Of a stretch of DNA of 7,426 nucleotides, positions 6,213-7,426 are shown piece after piece. Below the pieces are notes generated by a model that made no database searches, was not told the origin of the DNA, and worked only from the letters and a program-made list of their open reading frames with translations. Each line of letters opens with the position of its first letter. Position 1 is the stretch's first letter. The translations under genes were made by a program, and so were the position numbers. Source of the stretch: Kiritimatiellales bacterium (GTDB lineage Bacteria; Verrucomicrobiota; Kiritimatiellia; Kiritimatiellales; Pontiellaceae); the NCBI GenBank assembly GCA_021734595.1, contig JAIPIO010000201.1, positions 1 through 7,426 on the forward strand. The letters are read 5' to 3'.

Positions 6213-7323
6213 ACCAGTCGTTGAACAGGTTTGGTTGGCGGACTTCTTCCTCGTCGTCCCGTGTATCACCATCTTTTTTGCGGTGGCGAGCGAGTTTTGG
6301 TTTGCCCGCCTTTGTGATGGCGTTGCCCTCGAGATTGCTCAGCACCTCGTTGGCCCGGTCGAGGACCTCCTTGGGGAGTCCTGCCAGGCGGGCCACGTGT
6401 ATGCCGTAGCTTTTGTCCGTGCCGCCTTCCAGGATTTTGCGGAGGAAGATGACTTTGTCCCCCCATTCGCGCACCGCGACGTTGAAGTTTTTGACATTGG
6501 GTTTGGTGAGTGCCAGTTCGGTGAGTTCGTGGTAATGGGTCGCGAAGAGTGTGCGTGCCTTGACCGCGGGGGTATCGTGCAGATATTCCGCCACCGCCCA
6601 CGCCAGGCTCAATCCGTCGAACGTACTGGTGCCGCGTCCGATTTCATCGAGGATGATGAGGCTTTGGTCGGTAGCGTTATTCAGGATGTTGGCGGTCTCC
6701 ACCATTTCCACCATGAACGTACTTTGCCCGCGGGCAATATCGTCGGCTGCGCCCACCCGTGTGAAGATACGGTCGACAATACCGATTGTTGCGGACTTTG
6801 CCGGTATGAAGCTGCCCATCTGCGCCATGAGGACCAGCAGTGCCACCTGCCGGATGTAGGTGGATTTACCGGCCATATTGGGTCCGGTAATGATGGCGAG
6901 TTGGTGGTCGTTGACGTCAAGGATTGTGTCATTGGGCACGAACCGTTCCTGGCGCATCAGGTTGTCGAGTACTGGGTGGCGCCCGTCCCGGATATCCAGC
7001 ATACGTTCTTCAGTCAGTTGCGGTCGTGAATAGTCGTTGCGCGCGGCGGTTTCCGCCAGTGACGCCAGCACATCCAGCGTTGCAACTGCGCGCGCGGTAG
7101 CCTGGATCCGGTCTGTTTTCGCCACCACGTGTTCCCTCACGTTCTGGAAGAGGTCGTATTCCAGGGCCTTACTCTTCTCTTCCGCGCCCAGCACCTTGTT
7201 TTCCAGTTCCTTCAATTCGGGGGTGATAAAGCGTTCCGCGTTCACAAGTGTCTGTTTGCGGATGTAGTTATCCGGCACCATGTCGAGATTTGCCTTCGTC
7301 ACCTCGATGTAATAGCCGAACAC
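6211..7323 (-). CDS. mutS: DNA mismatch repair protein MutS, C-terminal fragment (5'-truncated)
   Basis: The 370 open codons match the C-terminal part of MutS1, the mismatch-recognition ATPase. The fragment begins at FGYYIEVTK in the clamp region and keeps NAERFITPELKELE, the Walker A motif GPNMAGKST (147-155), FTRVGAADDIARGQSTFMVEM, Walker B/signature LDEIGRGTSTFDG (225-237), ATHYHEL (261-267) and a C-terminal QPNLF (363-367) matching the QxxLF beta-clamp-binding motif. By comparison with E. coli MutS (853 residues), about the first 460-470 residues are missing, including mismatch-binding, connector and lever domains. Upstream the same frame keeps only RKV, then unrelated AT-rich sequence and a TGA at 7367-7369. 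GTG 7323 is the only usable start, with a poor ribosome site (GGA 9 bases upstream). The reading frame is otherwise clean, so truncation is recent, retained, or an assembly artefact. Without the N-terminus it cannot bind mismatches. Confidence 0.93.
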   Translation of the reverse strand: MFGYYIEVTKANLDMVPDNYIRKQTLVNAERFITPELKELENKVLGAEEKSKALEYDLFQNVREHVVAKTDRIQATARAVATLDVLASLAETAARNDYSRPQLTEERMLDIRDGRHPVLDNLMRQERFVPNDTILDVNDHQLAIITGPNMAGKSTYIRQVALLVLMAQMGSFIPAKSATIGIVDRIFTRVGAADDIARGQSTFMVEMVETANILNNATDQSLIILDEIGRGTSTFDGLSLAWAVAEYLHDTPAVKARTLFATHYHELTELALTKPNVKNFNVAVREWGDKVIFLRKILEGGTDKSYGIHVARLAGLPKEVLDRANEVLSNLEGNAITKAGKPKLARHRKKDGDTRDDEEEVRQPNLFNDW

Positions 7324-7328
7324 TTTCC

Positions 7329-7368
7329 TGAATCCGTGAAAAAACCAATCGATTTTACCGCGGATTCA
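7329..7368. repeat. Inverted repeat at the mutS truncation point
   Basis: TGAATCCG (7329-7336) and CGGATTCA (7361-7368) are perfect inverted copies separated by 24 bases that contain a smaller palindrome, AATCGATT (7347-7354). Sequence of the ATCCGTG / CCGCGGAT type is common in intergenic repeats of environmental bacteria. This element sits within 6 bases of the last MutS codon and may mark the breakpoint. On the plus strand the right arm is followed by a T-rich stretch, so a terminator-like role is also possible. Confidence 0.5.
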
Positions 7369-7426
7369 ATTTTTGTTGATGTTGTTGTGATTTTTCGTTG
7401 AAATTGTTGTTGTTATCCGTCGGTTG
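7369..7426. other. Low-complexity, TTG-rich non-coding end
   Basis: The stretch is dominated by TTG and GTT triplets on the plus strand (CAA/AAC on the minus) and is clearly AT-richer than the genes. None of its three minus-strand frames gives MutS-like sequence. Nothing else is recognisable. It continues to the window edge. Confidence 0.5.

Noticed and set aside
6193..7029. Plus-strand open frame of 278 codons antisense to mutS
   Set aside because: The opposite strand carries unmistakable MutS motifs and the antisense product resembles nothing known.
7374..7416. TTG-rich stretch considered as a CRISPR or microsatellite array
   Set aside because: Units are irregular and too short, with no spacer structure; simple low-complexity DNA fits better.

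Overview
The window looks like chromosomal DNA from a PVC-group bacterium, most likely Kiritimatiellota or Lentisphaerota. This is inferred from protein types, not from a marker gene. A PEP-CTERM protein, a type II pseudopilin-like protein with an H-X9-DG motif, and a GH42-like glycoside hydrolase beside a LacI-family regulator form a combination typical of those phyla. Every supported gene lies on the minus strand, so the text reads from high to low coordinates.

Right part (7426 to about 5881) looks decayed. It starts with about 100 bases of AT-rich, TTG-rich non-coding sequence carrying an inverted repeat. This leads directly into the C-terminal 370 residues of MutS: the end of the clamp, the complete ATPase and a beta-clamp-binding tail. 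The mismatch-binding half is missing. Next comes a VapC/PIN-domain toxin remnant that lacks its N-terminus and carries a one-base frameshift. It ends inside a probable intrinsic terminator.

Centre and left (about 5860 to 1) form one probable operon. A perfect 16-bp palindrome overlaps a weak promoter. It is followed by a secreted PEP-CTERM protein, an H-X9-DG pseudopilin 9 bases later, a LacI-family regulator 13 bases later, a 752-residue GH42-like hydrolase 63 bases later, and a signal-peptide protein whose ATG overlaps the hydrolase stop and which runs off the left edge. Inferred role: a sugar-controlled glycan-utilisation unit. The regulator would bind the palindrome and release it when a sugar appears, the hydrolase would act in the cytoplasm, and the three exported proteins would work at the envelope or surface. 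Partial copies of the operator sequence also occur inside the regulator gene and just upstream of the hydrolase.

I see no tRNA, rRNA, CRISPR array, transposase or convincing plus-strand gene.
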